Shown: positions 36,641-46,166, counted from the stretch's first letter. The stretch: 64,000 bases of DNA from Pseudomonas hunanensis (GCF_013393325.1 NZ_QJRC01000074.1:124001-188000), one strand, 5' to 3'. Made by a program: numbers and translations. The notes: generated from the letters alone by a model not told the origin.

Positions 36641-37486
36641 ATGAAGTTCGAAGGCACCCGCGACTACGTCGCCACAGACGACCTGAAACTGGCGGTAAAT
36701 GCGGCTATCACCCTCGAACGCCCGCTGCTGGTCAAGGGTGAACCGGGCACCGGCAAGACCATGCTCGCCGAGCAGTTGGCCGCCTCGTTCGGCGCTCGCC
36801 TGATCACCTGGCACATCAAGTCCACCACCAAGGCCCACCAAGGGCTGTACGAGTACGACGCAGTCAGCCGCCTGCGCGATTCGCAGTTGGGCGTGGACAA
36901 GGTGCACGATGTGCGCAATTACCTGAAAAAGGGCAAGCTGTGGGAGGCCTTCGAGGCCGAAGAGCGGGTGATTCTGCTGATCGACGAAATCGACAAGGCC
37001 GACATCGAGTTCCCCAACGACCTGCTGCAAGAACTCGACAAGATGGAGTTCTACGTCTACGAAATCGACGAGACCATCAAGGCCAAGCAACGCCCGATCA
37101 TCATCATTACCTCGAACAACGAAAAAGAGCTGCCGGACGCTTTCCTGCGCCGCTGCTTCTTCCACTACATTGCCTTCCCCGACCGCACCACCTTGCAGCA
37201 AATCGTCGACGTGCATTACCCGAACATCAGCCAGTCGCTGGTCAGTGAGGCGCTGGATGTGTTCTTCGACGTACGCAAAGTGCCGGGCCTGAAGAAAAAG
37301 CCGTCCACCTCCGAGCTGGTCGACTGGCTCAAGTTGCTGATGGCCGACAATATCGGTGAAGCGGTGTTGCGCGAACGCGACCCGACCAAGGCCATTCCGC
37401 CGCTGGCCGGTGCGCTGGTGAAGAACGAGCAGGACGTGCAACTGCTCGAGCGCCTGGCCTTCATGAGCCGGCGCGGCAACCGCTGA
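36641..37486 (+). CDS. MoxR-family AAA+ ATPase
   Basis: 281 residues. Walker A GEPGTGKTM (33-41), Walker B ILLIDEIDKAD (about 110), sensor 1 IIITSNNEKELPDAFLRRC with the arginine finger region, typical of MoxR/CoxD-like ATPases. Such ATPases act as chaperones that insert cofactors or remodel complexes together with a VWA protein, which is encoded 13 bases downstream. No target enzyme such as CO dehydrogenase lies next to this pair, so its client is unknown. The gene begins right after a paired REP element, which contributes little room for a promoter. Confidence 0.9.
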   Translation: MKFEGTRDYVATDDLKLAVNAAITLERPLLVKGEPGTGKTMLAEQLAASFGARLITWHIKSTTKAHQGLYEYDAVSRLRDSQLGVDKVHDVRNYLKKGKLWEAFEAEERVILLIDEIDKADIEFPNDLLQELDKMEFYVYEIDETIKAKQRPIIIITSNNEKELPDAFLRRCFFHYIAFPDRTTLQQIVDVHYPNISQSLVSEALDVFFDVRKVPGLKKKPSTSELVDWLKLLMADNIGEAVLRERDPTKAIPPLAGALVKNEQDVQLLERLAFMSRRGNR

Positions 37487-37499
37487 CAGGAGCCGGGCC

Positions 37500-38678
37500 A
37501 TGCTGCTCAACCTGTTCAATGAAATGCGTGCGGCCAAGGTGCCGGTATCGGTACGCGAGTTGCTGGACCTGCATCAGGCCCTGCAAAAGCACGTGGTGTT
37601 CGCCGACATGGACGAATTCTACTACCTCGCCCGCGCCATCCTGGTGAAGGACGAACGCCATTTCGACAAGTTCGACCGGGCCTTTGCCGCCTACTTCAAA
37701 GGCCTGGAAAACCTCGACCGGCATATCGAGGCACTGATCCCCGAAGACTGGCTGCGCAAGGAGTTCGAGCGCTCGCTGAGCGAGGAAGAACGCGCGCAGA
37801 TCCAGTCGCTGGGCGGCCTGGACAAGCTGATCGAGGCATTCAAGAAACGCCTTGAAGAGCAAAAGGAACGCCACGCTGGCGGCAACAAGTGGATCGGTAC
37901 CGGCGGCACCAGCCCGTTCGGCTCGGGCGGTTTCAACCCCGAAGGCATTCGCGTTGGCGAGGCCGGTAAACGCCAAGGCAAAGCGGTAAAGGTGTGGGAC
38001 CAGCGCGAGTACAAGAACCTCGACGATCAGGTGGAACTGGGCACACGCAACATCAAGCTGGCCCTGCGCCGGCTGCGCAAGTTCGCCCGTGAAGGCGCCG
38101 CCGAAGAGCTGGACATCGACGGCACCATCGACCACACCGCGCGTGACGCAGGGTTGCTGAACATCCAGATGCGCCCGGAACGGCGCAACACCGTCAAGCT
38201 GCTGTTGCTGTTCGATATCGGCGGCTCGATGGACGCCCACATCAAGGTCTGCGAAGAGCTGTTCTCAGCCTGTAAAACCGAGTTCAAGCACCTGGAGTAC
38301 TACTACTTCCACAACTTCCTCTACGAGTCGGTGTGGAAGAACAACCTGCGCCGCACCTCGGAGCGGTATTCCACCTTCGACCTGCTGCACAAGTATGGCG
38401 ACGACTACAAAGTGATTTTCGTCGGCGACGCGGCCATGGCGCCCTACGAAATCACCCAGCCAGGTGGCAGCGTGGAGCACTGGAACGAAGAGGCCGGGTA
38501 CGTGTGGATGCAGCGGTTCATGGAGAAATTCAGGAAGATCATCTGGATCAACCCGTATCCGAAGCAAGCCTGGGATTACACGGCTTCGACCCATCTGGTG
38601 AGGGACTTGATCGGGGACAAGATGTACCCGTTGACCTTGCAGGGGTTGGAGGAAGGGATGCGGTATCTGTCCAAGTGA
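37500..38678 (+). CDS. VWA-domain protein, CoxE-like partner of MoxR
   Basis: 392 residues. The C-terminal half is a CoxE-type von Willebrand A domain with the metal site LLFDIGGSMD near residue 238 (DxGGS form instead of DxSxS), followed by YYYFHNFLYESVW and FVGDAAMAPYE. The middle carries a Gly-rich linker (near 140) after a charged helical region (KKRLEEQKERHAG). It works as partner of the MoxR ATPase encoded immediately upstream. ATG 37500 follows CAGGAGC. The pair is in a two-gene operon ended by a strong hairpin. Confidence 0.88.
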   Translation: MLLNLFNEMRAAKVPVSVRELLDLHQALQKHVVFADMDEFYYLARAILVKDERHFDKFDRAFAAYFKGLENLDRHIEALIPEDWLRKEFERSLSEEERAQIQSLGGLDKLIEAFKKRLEEQKERHAGGNKWIGTGGTSPFGSGGFNPEGIRVGEAGKRQGKAVKVWDQREYKNLDDQVELGTRNIKLALRRLRKFAREGAAEELDIDGTIDHTARDAGLLNIQMRPERRNTVKLLLLFDIGGSMDAHIKVCEELFSACKTEFKHLEYYYFHNFLYESVWKNNLRRTSERYSTFDLLHKYGDDYKVIFVGDAAMAPYEITQPGGSVEHWNEEAGYVWMQRFMEKFRKIIWINPYPKQAWDYTASTHLVRDLIGDKMYPLTLQGLEEGMRYLSK

Positions 38679-38693
38679 TGCAGCCTTTATGGG

Positions 38694-38720
38694 CCCTTTC
38701 GCGGGTTTACCGCGAAAGGG
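38694..38720. terminator. Hairpin between convergent VWA and pxpC genes
   Basis: CCCTTTCGCGG (38694-38704), loop GTTTA, CCGCGAAAGGG (38710-38720): an 11-bp perfect stem in a 51-base convergent gap. It resembles half a REP and may serve both strands. Confidence 0.65.
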
Positions 38721-38729
38721 CTGGCAGCC

Positions 38730-39647
38730 TCACCGCCAACGGTCCAGGTAAACCTGGTGCTCCCGCCAAGCCTCGTCCTGCACCACCGCCTTGAACCGCA
38801 CCACCGCCCCTGGCATGCACTGCGCCAGCTGCGCCAGCGCCAACGGCGTCAACGCCCCCAGCCGCGGATAACCGCCAATGGTCTGCCGGTCATTGAGCAA
38901 CACGATCGGCTGCCCATCCGGCGGTACCTGCACCGCCCCCAGCGGTATCCCTTCGGAAATCATCGGTGCACCCTGATAGACCAGCTGCGGCCCCAACAGA
39001 CGGATACCCATGCGGTCCGCCCGGCTGTCCAGTGTCCACTCCCGGTTGAAGGCCTCGAACAGGCTGGTACCGCTGAATTCACCGATCTGCGCGCCCATCA
39101 CCAGGTCAAGTACAGGCTTTTGCGGGTACTGTGGACGCAGTGCGTGCGGCACCTCGCGCAGGGTTGCATCGCTGCCGGTGAAACTTAATGCCTGACCTTT
39201 AGCCAACGCGGCCCCCTGGCCATCGATGCCACCCAGTTCTTCACGGACCACCGTGGCACAACTGCCCAGTACATCCTCGCCCATGAACCCACCCGGTGCC
39301 GCCAGGTATGCCCGCACACCCTGCCTGGGCTGCTTCAGGGTCAGGCGCTGCCCCTGGCCCAGGGCAAAGCTGCGCCAAGGTGCGATCGGCTGATCATCGA
39401 CGCGCGCGTCCAGGTCGGCACCGGCCAGCGCCAGCACACAATCCTGCTCCGCCACTGCACAAAAACCTCCCAGCGCCACCTCGACAACCGGCGCGTCCAA
39501 CGGGTTGCCCAGCAGCCAGTTGGCCCAGTGCATCGCCACCCAGTCCAACGCGCCGCCCTGGGTCACCCCCAGGTGGCGCACGCCGAAACGCCCGGCGTCC
39601 TGCAACTGACACAACGGCGTACTGGCCTCGATCTTCAACTGCGTCAT
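38730..39647 (-). CDS. pxpC: 5-oxoprolinase subunit PxpC (KipA/biotin-dependent carboxyltransferase family)
   Basis: 305 residues. Family hallmarks: LQDAGRFGVRHLGVTQGGALD near the N-terminus, YLAAPGGF, FEAFNREWTLDSRADRMGIRL, and GYPRLGALTPLALAQLAQ near the C-terminus. PxpC works with PxpA and PxpB to cleave 5-oxoproline (pyroglutamate) to glutamate with ATP. It is the last gene of the pxpA-pxpB-pxpC unit and its start overlaps the pxpB stop by 4 bases (ATGA). Confidence 0.92.
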   Translation of the reverse strand: MTQLKIEASTPLCQLQDAGRFGVRHLGVTQGGALDWVAMHWANWLLGNPLDAPVVEVALGGFCAVAEQDCVLALAGADLDARVDDQPIAPWRSFALGQGQRLTLKQPRQGVRAYLAAPGGFMGEDVLGSCATVVREELGGIDGQGAALAKGQALSFTGSDATLREVPHALRPQYPQKPVLDLVMGAQIGEFSGTSLFEAFNREWTLDSRADRMGIRLLGPQLVYQGAPMISEGIPLGAVQVPPDGQPIVLLNDRQTIGGYPRLGALTPLALAQLAQCMPGAVVRFKAVVQDEAWREHQVYLDRWR

Positions 39648-40330
39648 CCTTGCGCCTCCACATCACCGCCCAAGGCCAGGAACTCGCTACGCGAAACCGG
39701 CACGAAACGCACCCGATCACCCGGTTGCAACAGGCTGTAGCCCTCACGCTCTCGGTCGAACAAGCGCACCGGGGTACGCCCGATCAGGTTCCAGCCACCC
39801 GGCGATACCGCCGGATACGCCGCCGTCTGGCGCTCGGCAATGCCCACGCTACCCGCCGCCACCCGCTTGCGCGGGGTGCTCAGGCGTGGGCTGGCCAGGC
39901 GTTCGTCCACCAGGCCCATGAAACCGAAACCGGGGGCGAACCCCAAAGCAAAAACCGGGTAATCACGTTCGCTGTGCAAGTGAACAACCTCGGCTTCAGT
40001 CAACCCGCTACGGGCCGCCAGCACAGGCAGTTCAGGGCCGACACTGGCGTCGTACCACACCGGGATCTCATGTCGGCGCCCGCCGCCGCCGGCGTCGGGC
40101 TGCAAACCTTCCAGCGCCTGATCAATCAGTGCCCTCGCCTCGCCAGGCGGCAGGGCGAACTGCACCATCAGCGTGGTGTAGGACGGCACCAGGTCCAGCA
40201 GATGCTCGCCGAACGCTGCACTCAAACGCTGGCTGGCTGCAAGCATCCACGGCATGTTGGCCTCGTCGATACGGTCGAACAAGCGCACCATCAGGCTGTC
40301 GATGGCCACCACTTCAATGCGCGCTTTCAT
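39644..40330 (-). CDS. pxpB: 5-oxoprolinase subunit PxpB (KipI family)
   Basis: 228 residues of the allophanate-hydrolase subunit 1/KipI family: the family patch [16 protein letters not shown], then [37 protein letters not shown] and [12 protein letters not shown]. It is the ATP-dependent activating partner of PxpC in pyroglutamate cleavage. Starts and stops overlap by 4 bases with both neighbours, so the three subunits are translationally coupled. Confidence 0.92.
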   Translation of the reverse strand: MKARIEVVAIDSLMVRLFDRIDEANMPWMLAASQRLSAAFGEHLLDLVPSYTTLMVQFALPPGEARALIDQALEGLQPDAGGGGRRHEIPVWYDASVGPELPVLAARSGLTEAEVVHLHSERDYPVFALGFAPGFGFMGLVDERLASPRLSTPRKRVAAGSVGIAERQTAAYPAVSPGGWNLIGRTPVRLFDREREGYSLLQPGDRVRFVPVSRSEFLALGGDVEAQG

Positions 40331-41082
40331 CGCGGCTCCAAGGCATCGAGGGCCTGGCGTATCTGCCGCACCGCCGCCACCGAGCTGTCGTTATCGCCAT
40401 GTACGCACAGCGTGCTTGCCTGCAGGCGCAGGGCGCTACCATCGTCCGCTACCAGTGTGTCACCACGGGCCAGGCGCACGGCTTGCTCCACCACCAGCGC
40501 CGGGTCGTGATGCACCGCACCCGGCAAGCGGCGCGATACCAAGTGGCCGCTGGCGGTGTAGGCGCGGTCAGCGAACGCCTCGAACCACAGCGGTACGCCG
40601 ATTTCATCGCCCAAGGCCTGGGCGGCGCGGTTGTCGGCGGTGGCCATCAACATCAGCGGCAGGGTGCTGTCGTAGGCTGCCACGGCCTCCAGCACCGTGC
40701 GCAGTTTGAGCGGGTCGGCCATCATGTCGTTGTACAGCGCACCATGGGGCTTCACGTAGGCCACGCGGCCACCCAGCACTTTGCAGATGCCGTCCAGCGC
40801 ACCGATCTGGTAGTGCAGCAGGTCGCGGATTTCCTCGGGGCTGCAGGCCATGGAGCGGCGGCCGAAGCCGACCAGGTCCGGGTAGGCCGGGTGCGCACCG
40901 ATGGTCACGCCGTGCTCCAACGCCAAAGCCACGGTGCGGCGCATGATGCTGGGGTCGCCAGCGTGGTAGCCGCAGGCGATGTTGGCGCAATCGATGTAAG
41001 GCATGACCTCGGCATCCAGGCCCATGCGCCAGCTGCCGAAACTCTCGCCCATGTCGCAATTGAGTAGCAGGCGTTCCACCAC
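40327..41082 (-). CDS. pxpA: 5-oxoprolinase subunit PxpA (LamB/YcsF family)
   Basis: About 251 residues: [57 protein letters not shown] and LCVHGDN are the LamB/YcsF family blocks. PxpA is the catalytic subunit for pyroglutamate hydrolysis. I prefer the GTG at 41082 ([10 protein letters not shown]) because GGGAGA sits five bases upstream; an ATG at 41106 adds eight residues (MNNNKGDR) with only a weak AAGG. The broken MFS gene ends just upstream on the same strand, so this is probably the second gene of that operon. Confidence 0.9.
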   Translation of the reverse strand: MVERLLLNCDMGESFGSWRMGLDAEVMPYIDCANIACGYHAGDPSIMRRTVALALEHGVTIGAHPAYPDLVGFGRRSMACSPEEIRDLLHYQIGALDGICKVLGGRVAYVKPHGALYNDMMADPLKLRTVLEAVAAYDSTLPLMLMATADNRAAQALGDEIGVPLWFEAFADRAYTASGHLVSRRLPGAVHHDPALVVEQAVRLARGDTLVADDGSALRLQASTLCVHGDNDSSVAAVRQIRQALDALEPR

Positions 41083-41115
41083 GCGGTCTCCCTTGTTGTT
41101 GTTCATAGGTCTACC

Positions 41116-42402
41116 TTACCGCGCCAGCAGCTGTTTGCCGCGTGTTTCCGGCAGGCTCAAGGCGGCCACGATCACAATGCCGTAGGACACCGCAGAAAAC
41201 ACGCCGATACCCAGGCCCAGGGGCACGTTCTGGCCGAGCATGCCGATCAGCAACGGGAACAGCGCCGCAATGACTTTGCCGATGTTGTAGCAGAAACCCT
41301 GCCCCGAGCCCCGGATGCGCGTGGGGAACAGTTCGGTCAGGAATGCGCCCATGCCGCTGAAGATACCCGATGCGAAGAAGCCCAGCGGGAAGCCCAGCCA
41401 CAGCATCACCCCATCGCTGACCGGCATCTGCGTATACAGCAGCACGATGACGAACGAGCCCACGGCGAACAGGATGAAGTTCTTCTTGCGCCCCAGCAGG
41501 TCGGACAAGTACGCGCTGACCACATAACCCACGTACGAGCCGACGATCACCATGGCCAGGTAGCCACCCGTGCCCAGCACGCTCAAACCGCGCTAGTTCT
41601 TGAGGAAGGTCGGCAGCCACGAGGTGATGGCGTAGTACCCACCCAGTGCGCCAGTGGTCAGCAGGGACGCACGTACAGTGGTCCAGAGCATGCCCGGTGC
41701 GAAGATTTCGTAGAAGTGCGAAGGTGCCTCGGCGTTTTCCACCGACTTGGCCTCGCGGTATACCTCGGGGTCCTTGACCAGGCGGCGAACGAAAATCACG
41801 AAGATCGCCGGTACCAGCCCCAGCAGGAACAGTGCACGCCAGGCCTGCTCTGGCGGCAACCATGAGAACAGCAGCGCATAGAGAATCGCCGTGAGGCCCC
41901 AGCCGATGGCCCAGCCGGACTGCACCATACCAACCGCCTTGCCTCGGTCCTGAGCACGGATCACTTCGCCGATCAACACCGCACCGGCGGTCCATTCGCC
42001 GCCGAAACCAAAGCCCATCAAGGTGCGGGCGATCAGCAGTTGCTCATAGTTCTGGGCGAAGCCGCACAGGAAGGTGAAGAAGGCGAACCACAGCACCGTC
42101 AACTGCAGGGTGCGTACCCGGCCGATGCGGTCGGAAAGAATACCGGCCACCCAGCCACCCACGGCCGAAGCGATCAGCGTGCTGGTGTGGATCAACCCGG
42201 CTTCGGTGGTGGTGATGCCCCACAGCATGATCAGCGTGGGGATGACGAAGCTGAGCATCTGCGTGTCCATGCCGTCCAGGCCATAGCCGATCTTGCAGCT
42301 CCAGAAGGTGCGCCGTTGCTGTTTGTCGATGTCGCGGTACCAGGCGAAGGGCCCGGACGAAGGGGGGGAACTGACCTGCTGCTGCACGCCGGTGGGGTTC
42401 AT
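41116..42402 (-). pseudogene. MFS metabolite transporter with in-frame TAG
   Basis: Reads as one 428-codon major facilitator gene (about 12 membrane segments, signature GILSDRIGRVRTLQ and LSDLLGRKKN) except for TAG at 41595-41593, codon 270, between the two halves of the protein (SWLPTFLKN, stop, RGLSVLGTGGY). There is no frame change and the downstream half stays open for 158 codons with good membrane segments, so a single base change from GAG, CAG or AAG explains it. The start ATG 42402 has GAGG seven bases upstream. It leads the pxpABC operon and faces a LysR gene, so it probably imported 5-oxoproline or a related acid. A sequencing error is the main alternative. Confidence 0.8.
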
Positions 42403-42442
42403 GGATGCCTCGGCTTGTTGGTATTGTTTTATGGGCGACATA

Positions 42443-42486
42443 AAGCGTCGCGGCCTGGGCACCATTGTTCAGAGGCCGCGACGCTT
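42443..42486. promoter_or_regulatory. 14-bp perfect inverted repeat in the LysR/MFS intergenic region
   Basis: AAGCGTCGCGGCCT (42443-42456) and AGGCCGCGACGCTT (42473-42486), 16 bases apart, in the 130-base divergent gap. It may be the operator of the LysR-type regulator or a leader hairpin. Its length and perfection exceed a usual LysR T-N11-A box. Confidence 0.6.
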
Positions 42487-42532
42487 GAGTCCAACGATAA
42501 AAACCGCCGGTCTGGAACAAGAAAAACTGATC

Positions 42533-43444
42533 ATGAACCTTCGCTTCCTCGAAACCTTCGTCTGGGTCGCCCGGCTCAAAAGCTTCCGCCTGACGGCGCA
42601 AAAGCTGTTCACCACCCAGGCCTCGGTGTCCAGCCGCATTGCCGCGCTGGAGGCCGACCTGGGCGTAAAACTGCTGCTGCGCGATTCTCGGGGTGTCAGC
42701 CTGACCCCGGAAGGTGACAAGGTGCTGGAATATGCCGAGCGCATGCTGGAAACCGCCAAGGCCATGAAGCAGTCGCTGGACAGCGACCGGGCCAAGGTCG
42801 GGCGAATTCGTATTGGCGTGATGGACACGGTAATCCACACCTGGATGAGCGCGCTGGTGGCGGAACTGACCGAGCGCTACCCACAGGTGGAAATCGAGCT
42901 GGTGGCCGACACCGCGCTGAACCTGCGCGAGCAGTTGCAAAAGGGTTTTCTCGACGTGATTCTGCAGACCGACTTGCTGCGCGAGCAGTCCATCCGCAGC
43001 CTCGACCTGGCGCGCTACCCGATGGGCTGGGTAGTGGCTGCCGGCTCGCACCAGCACCGGGACTATGCCTCGCTGGCCGAGCTTGGTCGCGAGCGCATCA
43101 TCACCTTCTCGAAGAACTCACGGCCGCACCAAGAGGTGCTGAGCCTGCTGCAAGCTGCGGGCGCAGAAGCGCCGCGGTTGAACTGCGTGAACTCGGTGGC
43201 GGCGATCACCCGGCTGTTGCGCGACGGTTTTGGCATTGGCGCATTGCCCCCAGCGCTGGTGGATGCCGAGCTGGGCCGGGGTGAGTTGGTGCTGCTGGAG
43301 GGGCTGCAACCGCCGCCGAGCCTGGAGCTGGTGGTGGCGTGGCAGACCGGGGTGGCGTTGGTGGATGAGGTGGTTGGGGTTTGTCGACAGGTGCTGGAAG
43401 CGTATGCGCGGGATGTGGGGGGGCAGCGGATAATGCTCTTCTGA
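42533..43444 (+). CDS. LysR-family transcriptional regulator
   Basis: 303 residues. N-terminal winged helix (RFLETFVWVARLKSFRLTAQKLFTTQASVSSRIAALEADLG, residues 3-45) and a type-2 periplasmic-binding-like effector domain (IRIGVMDTVIHTW, ending with GFGIGALPPALVDAELGRGELVLL). It is divergent from the MFS-pxpABC operon with a perfect inverted repeat between them, so it most likely senses 5-oxoproline or its relatives and controls that operon. The ATG at 42533 is chosen because the HTH begins right after it; the ribosome site is weak. Confidence 0.88.
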   Translation: MNLRFLETFVWVARLKSFRLTAQKLFTTQASVSSRIAALEADLGVKLLLRDSRGVSLTPEGDKVLEYAERMLETAKAMKQSLDSDRAKVGRIRIGVMDTVIHTWMSALVAELTERYPQVEIELVADTALNLREQLQKGFLDVILQTDLLREQSIRSLDLARYPMGWVVAAGSHQHRDYASLAELGRERIITFSKNSRPHQEVLSLLQAAGAEAPRLNCVNSVAAITRLLRDGFGIGALPPALVDAELGRGELVLLEGLQPPPSLELVVAWQTGVALVDEVVGVCRQVLEAYARDVGGQRIMLF

Positions 43445-43653
43445 TACGACCAGCGTGGTTTTTGGACCACCGCATACGGTTCTCATCCCGTGAATGGCTG
43501 CCACCCAAGTCCTGTGGAAACGATTGAACTGGCGGTTCCAGCAGAGAAAACGCCAAACTCCGCACCTGATAATTCTGCCAGTAGTAAATTCGGGTTATGC
43601 CGCGTAGTTTACCGTTCGTGCAACTACTGCACACCAGCGTAGAGTGAACGATC

Positions 43654-44073
43654 ATGAAAAGTGAACGGCAACTGCTTGAGGATCCATTTTACGGTGAGCC
43701 CAAATCATCCGACAGCCACCCCGGAAAGTTCAAAGGCAAGATGAAATGGCCACTCGGACGAGAAGCGCCTCTCAAACCTATCGATGTATATTTAACTATC
43801 AGTGATGCGAACTATTGGAGAGGTGTCGCCATTCTAGACAAACCGTTTGATCGCGTCGTCGTATCTATAAAAAAAGGACTTCCGGATGGAGTTTACTCGA
43901 CCAGCGATTTCAACAATAATATCTTCGTCAAATGCATTTATGACGGCATGATTGCCGGCAGCATGGTTGGAACAGTAAAGTTTGATACAAAAATGGGAAA
44001 CTTCAAGATTACCGATGTTTCTGGCAGTTTCGAGGCTGACTACAGCAGGACGCCAGACATGCCCGCCCCCTGA
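43654..44073 (+). CDS. Hypothetical protein in a low-GC patch
   Basis: 139 residues, no family recognised. It has no signal peptide or membrane segment; the sequence is mixed polar with beta-type alternation (PIDVYLTISDANYWRG, FDRVVVSIKKGLPDGVYSTSDF). Base composition is clearly more AT-rich than the neighbours (ATATTTAACTATC, AATAATATC), as is the 276-base stretch after it to 44349, where I see no convincing gene. This suggests acquired DNA. The start ATG 43654 lacks a strong ribosome site. It could be a small cargo gene such as an effector or immunity protein, but nothing in the sequence demonstrates that. Confidence 0.55.
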   Translation: MKSERQLLEDPFYGEPKSSDSHPGKFKGKMKWPLGREAPLKPIDVYLTISDANYWRGVAILDKPFDRVVVSIKKGLPDGVYSTSDFNNNIFVKCIYDGMIAGSMVGTVKFDTKMGNFKITDVSGSFEADYSRTPDMPAP

Positions 44074-44349
44074 AAAATGCCCCTCCCAAAACAAACAATG
44101 AAACATCCAAGTTCAAACTATCCTGCAATTTTGAGTTCTTGGATATTGCTAAATCATCCACGGACAAAACGTGATGAAATGCAGTTTCCTTCTCCAATTA
44201 CCAACATGGCTTTCATGCGACCGCCTTGTCCTGACGACTGCGTTCGCATGAGAGGCCCGGCCACGGCCTGCAGGTCATGGAGCCAGAGAGTGTCGCCGGC
44301 CCGACAATCTAGGCATCACTGCTAAAGCCCTGGGGGCGCTGCGCGCAGC

Positions 44350-44871
44350 TTAGCGCCAGCTTTCTTTCACCGCCCTGCGCCGCCCACCCAGGATCACCCA
44401 GCCAATCCCCAGCAACAGGCTTTCGACCACAAAGGCCAGCACAAACCCTGCGCCAACGCCCCAGCCAATCGCCTCGGGCACCAGCAAAATCTGGTAGCTG
44501 TAACCATTGAGGGTTTCTTCGCGCAACTGCGGGTCGGCCTGCACCAGCACATGCCAGGTACGCTCGGCCCACGGCCCTTGCAGCGCCTGCCATTCGTTTT
44601 CCAGCAGTTCGTTGCGGATCATCAGGCTTTCGATGCTGTTGGCATCACTGTTGAACACCGGGTCGTCACTGCTGCGGTAATGCTGCAGCAACGCCTGCAG
44701 GTCGCCTTTGAAAAAGCGCTCAGCCGTTTGCCGAAACCCGTCGAGCGCCTCGCGCGACTCGAACAGGTGCGCCTCGACCCGCTGGCTATAGTCCTTGACC
44801 AGCCCCGGGACCTGAATGCCGGCCAGCAGGCCGAAGGTGAACAGCAGCAACCGCAGGTAACTTCTGAACAT
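44350..44871 (-). CDS. DUF2937-like inner-membrane protein
   Basis: 173 residues with membrane segments at the N-terminus (YLRLLLFTFGLLAGIQVPG) and near the C-terminus (AIGWGVGAGFVLAFVVESLLLGIGWVIL). A charged helical stretch (residues 27-100) lies between, probably facing the periplasm. This arrangement fits DUF2937. ATG 44871 has AAGGAC behind the stop of the amidotransferase gene, 9 bases upstream, so the two genes form an operon. Function unknown. Confidence 0.7.
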   Translation of the reverse strand: MFRSYLRLLLFTFGLLAGIQVPGLVKDYSQRVEAHLFESREALDGFRQTAERFFKGDLQALLQHYRSSDDPVFNSDANSIESLMIRNELLENEWQALQGPWAERTWHVLVQADPQLREETLNGYSYQILLVPEAIGWGVGAGFVLAFVVESLLLGIGWVILGGRRRAVKESWR

Positions 44872-44880
44872 GCAGCGTCC

Positions 44881-45654
44881 TTAGCTTTGGCCGTGCGCCA
44901 CGCATTCGCCATGGCGCCACAGCGCCCACTGACCCGGCTCGTAGCGGTGCCAGGTCTCGTTTTCGGTCAGGGCCTCGGTGGCGATCACCGTGACCACGTC
45001 GTTGGGGGTGGTTTCGGTATGAAAATCAACGATCAGGTCGACATCTTTCAAGCGTGCAGCGCCAAACGGCGCTCGCCGGGTGATGTGCACCAGCTTGGTC
45101 GAGCAGAAGCAGAACAGCCAGTCGCCGTCACTGAGCATGCAGTTGAACACGCCCTGCCCACGGTAACCCGCACAGGCTTCGACCAGCACCTGCAGCAGCT
45201 GTTCCACCGGCACCGGCTCTGGAAAGGCACTGCGAATGCGGTTGAGCAGGTCGCAGAAAGCCGCCTCGCTGTCGGTATCACCGACCGGCCGGTAGAAGCT
45301 GGCCTGGCCCTTGAAGTCGCCCAACTGGCCGTTGTGCGCGAAGCACCAGTTGCGCCCCCACATTTCCCGCACGAACGGGTGGGTGTTGGACAGGCACACC
45401 TTGCCGACGTTGGCCTGGCGGATATGACCGATCACCACTTCGCTCTTGATCGGGTAGCGCTGCACCAGGTTGGCCACTTCCGATTCGCTGCTCGCGGCTG
45501 GGTCCTGGAACAGGCGCAGGCCACGGCCTTCGTAAAAGCCGATACCCCAGCCATCACGGTGAGGGCCGGTGCGCCCACCGCGCTGCATCAGGCCTGTGAA
45601 GCTGAAAACGATGTCGGTAGGGACGTTGGCACTCATGCCCAGCAGTTCACACAT
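44881..45654 (-). CDS. Class II glutamine amidotransferase (YafJ-like)
   Basis: 257 residues. The catalytic Cys2 follows the initiator Met (MCELLGMSAN), and Ntn-type glutamine-binding elements RDGWGIGFYEG, HIRQANVG, THPF and CFAHNGQLG are intact. This is a stand-alone amidotransferase domain without a synthetase partner, as in YafJ/DUF proteins. It releases ammonia or transfers a gamma-glutamyl group; the physiological acceptor is unknown. It is the upstream gene of the DUF2937 pair. Confidence 0.88.
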   Translation of the reverse strand: MCELLGMSANVPTDIVFSFTGLMQRGGRTGPHRDGWGIGFYEGRGLRLFQDPAASSESEVANLVQRYPIKSEVVIGHIRQANVGKVCLSNTHPFVREMWGRNWCFAHNGQLGDFKGQASFYRPVGDTDSEAAFCDLLNRIRSAFPEPVPVEQLLQVLVEACAGYRGQGVFNCMLSDGDWLFCFCSTKLVHITRRAPFGAARLKDVDLIVDFHTETTPNDVVTVIATEALTENETWHRYEPGQWALWRHGECVAHGQS

Positions 45655-45668
45655 AGGCGTGTCTCCGT

Positions 45669-46166
45669 TTACAGACGGGGCTCGACCCGGCCACCGCCAC
45701 GCGGGGCGGCTGGGGGCGGGGCGTCACGGTAACGGTCGCCGCGCTCAGCGGCCAGCGGCGCATGGGCAACGACTGCATCATCTTCAACCGCTTGGCGCTT
45801 GGCGGCGGCTTCGGCCTGCGCGCGGCGCTCACGGGCGCGTTTTTCAAGCGGCCAGCGCAGCAGCACGAAGAGGAAATACAGGCCAAAGGCGATCAAGCCA
45901 TACATGGCGAAGTCGGACACTGCTCGCCAGGCGTTGTTACCGACCTTGAAGGCGACGTCCAACGCGGTGATGGCAATGGCCGGGGCGAAGCTGTCCTTTA
46001 CCGGGTCGACGATGGTCGGCGTCAGCAGCAGCACCGCCAGCACCACCCGCAGCGGTTCGCGCAGCCAGCGCCACATCCAGCCGGTGAGCTTGAAGCCCAC
46101 CAGCAGGCAGCCCAGCGCGGCCACAGCGTACAGGCCCCAGGCGAAGGTGTAGTCGTTCTCGGTCAT
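45669..46166 (-). CDS. Small multi-pass membrane protein with charged C-tail
   Basis: 165 residues: about three membrane segments (YAVAALGCLLVGFKL, LRVVLAVLLLTPTIV, MYGLIAFGLYFLFVLL), then a tail rich in Arg, Ala and Pro (KRARERRAQAEAAAKRQ and PPPAAPRGGG). Similar proteins in Pseudomonas are sometimes labelled MFS transporter, but it is far too short to be one. It ends 14 bases before the amidotransferase start on the same strand. Function unknown. Confidence 0.7.
   Translation of the reverse strand: MTENDYTFAWGLYAVAALGCLLVGFKLTGWMWRWLREPLRVVLAVLLLTPTIVDPVKDSFAPAIAITALDVAFKVGNNAWRAVSDFAMYGLIAFGLYFLFVLLRWPLEKRARERRAQAEAAAKRQAVEDDAVVAHAPLAAERGDRYRDAPPPAAPRGGGRVEPRL

Noticed and set aside
41593-41595. 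TAG in the MFS gene as programmed recoding
   Set aside because: TAG is not a selenocysteine codon, Pseudomonas has no known pyrrolysine system, and no slippery site or special structure is visible; a point mutation is simpler.
44077-44325. 82-residue plus-strand frame after the orphan gene
   Set aside because: No ribosome site, no family features, and composition like non-coding DNA.
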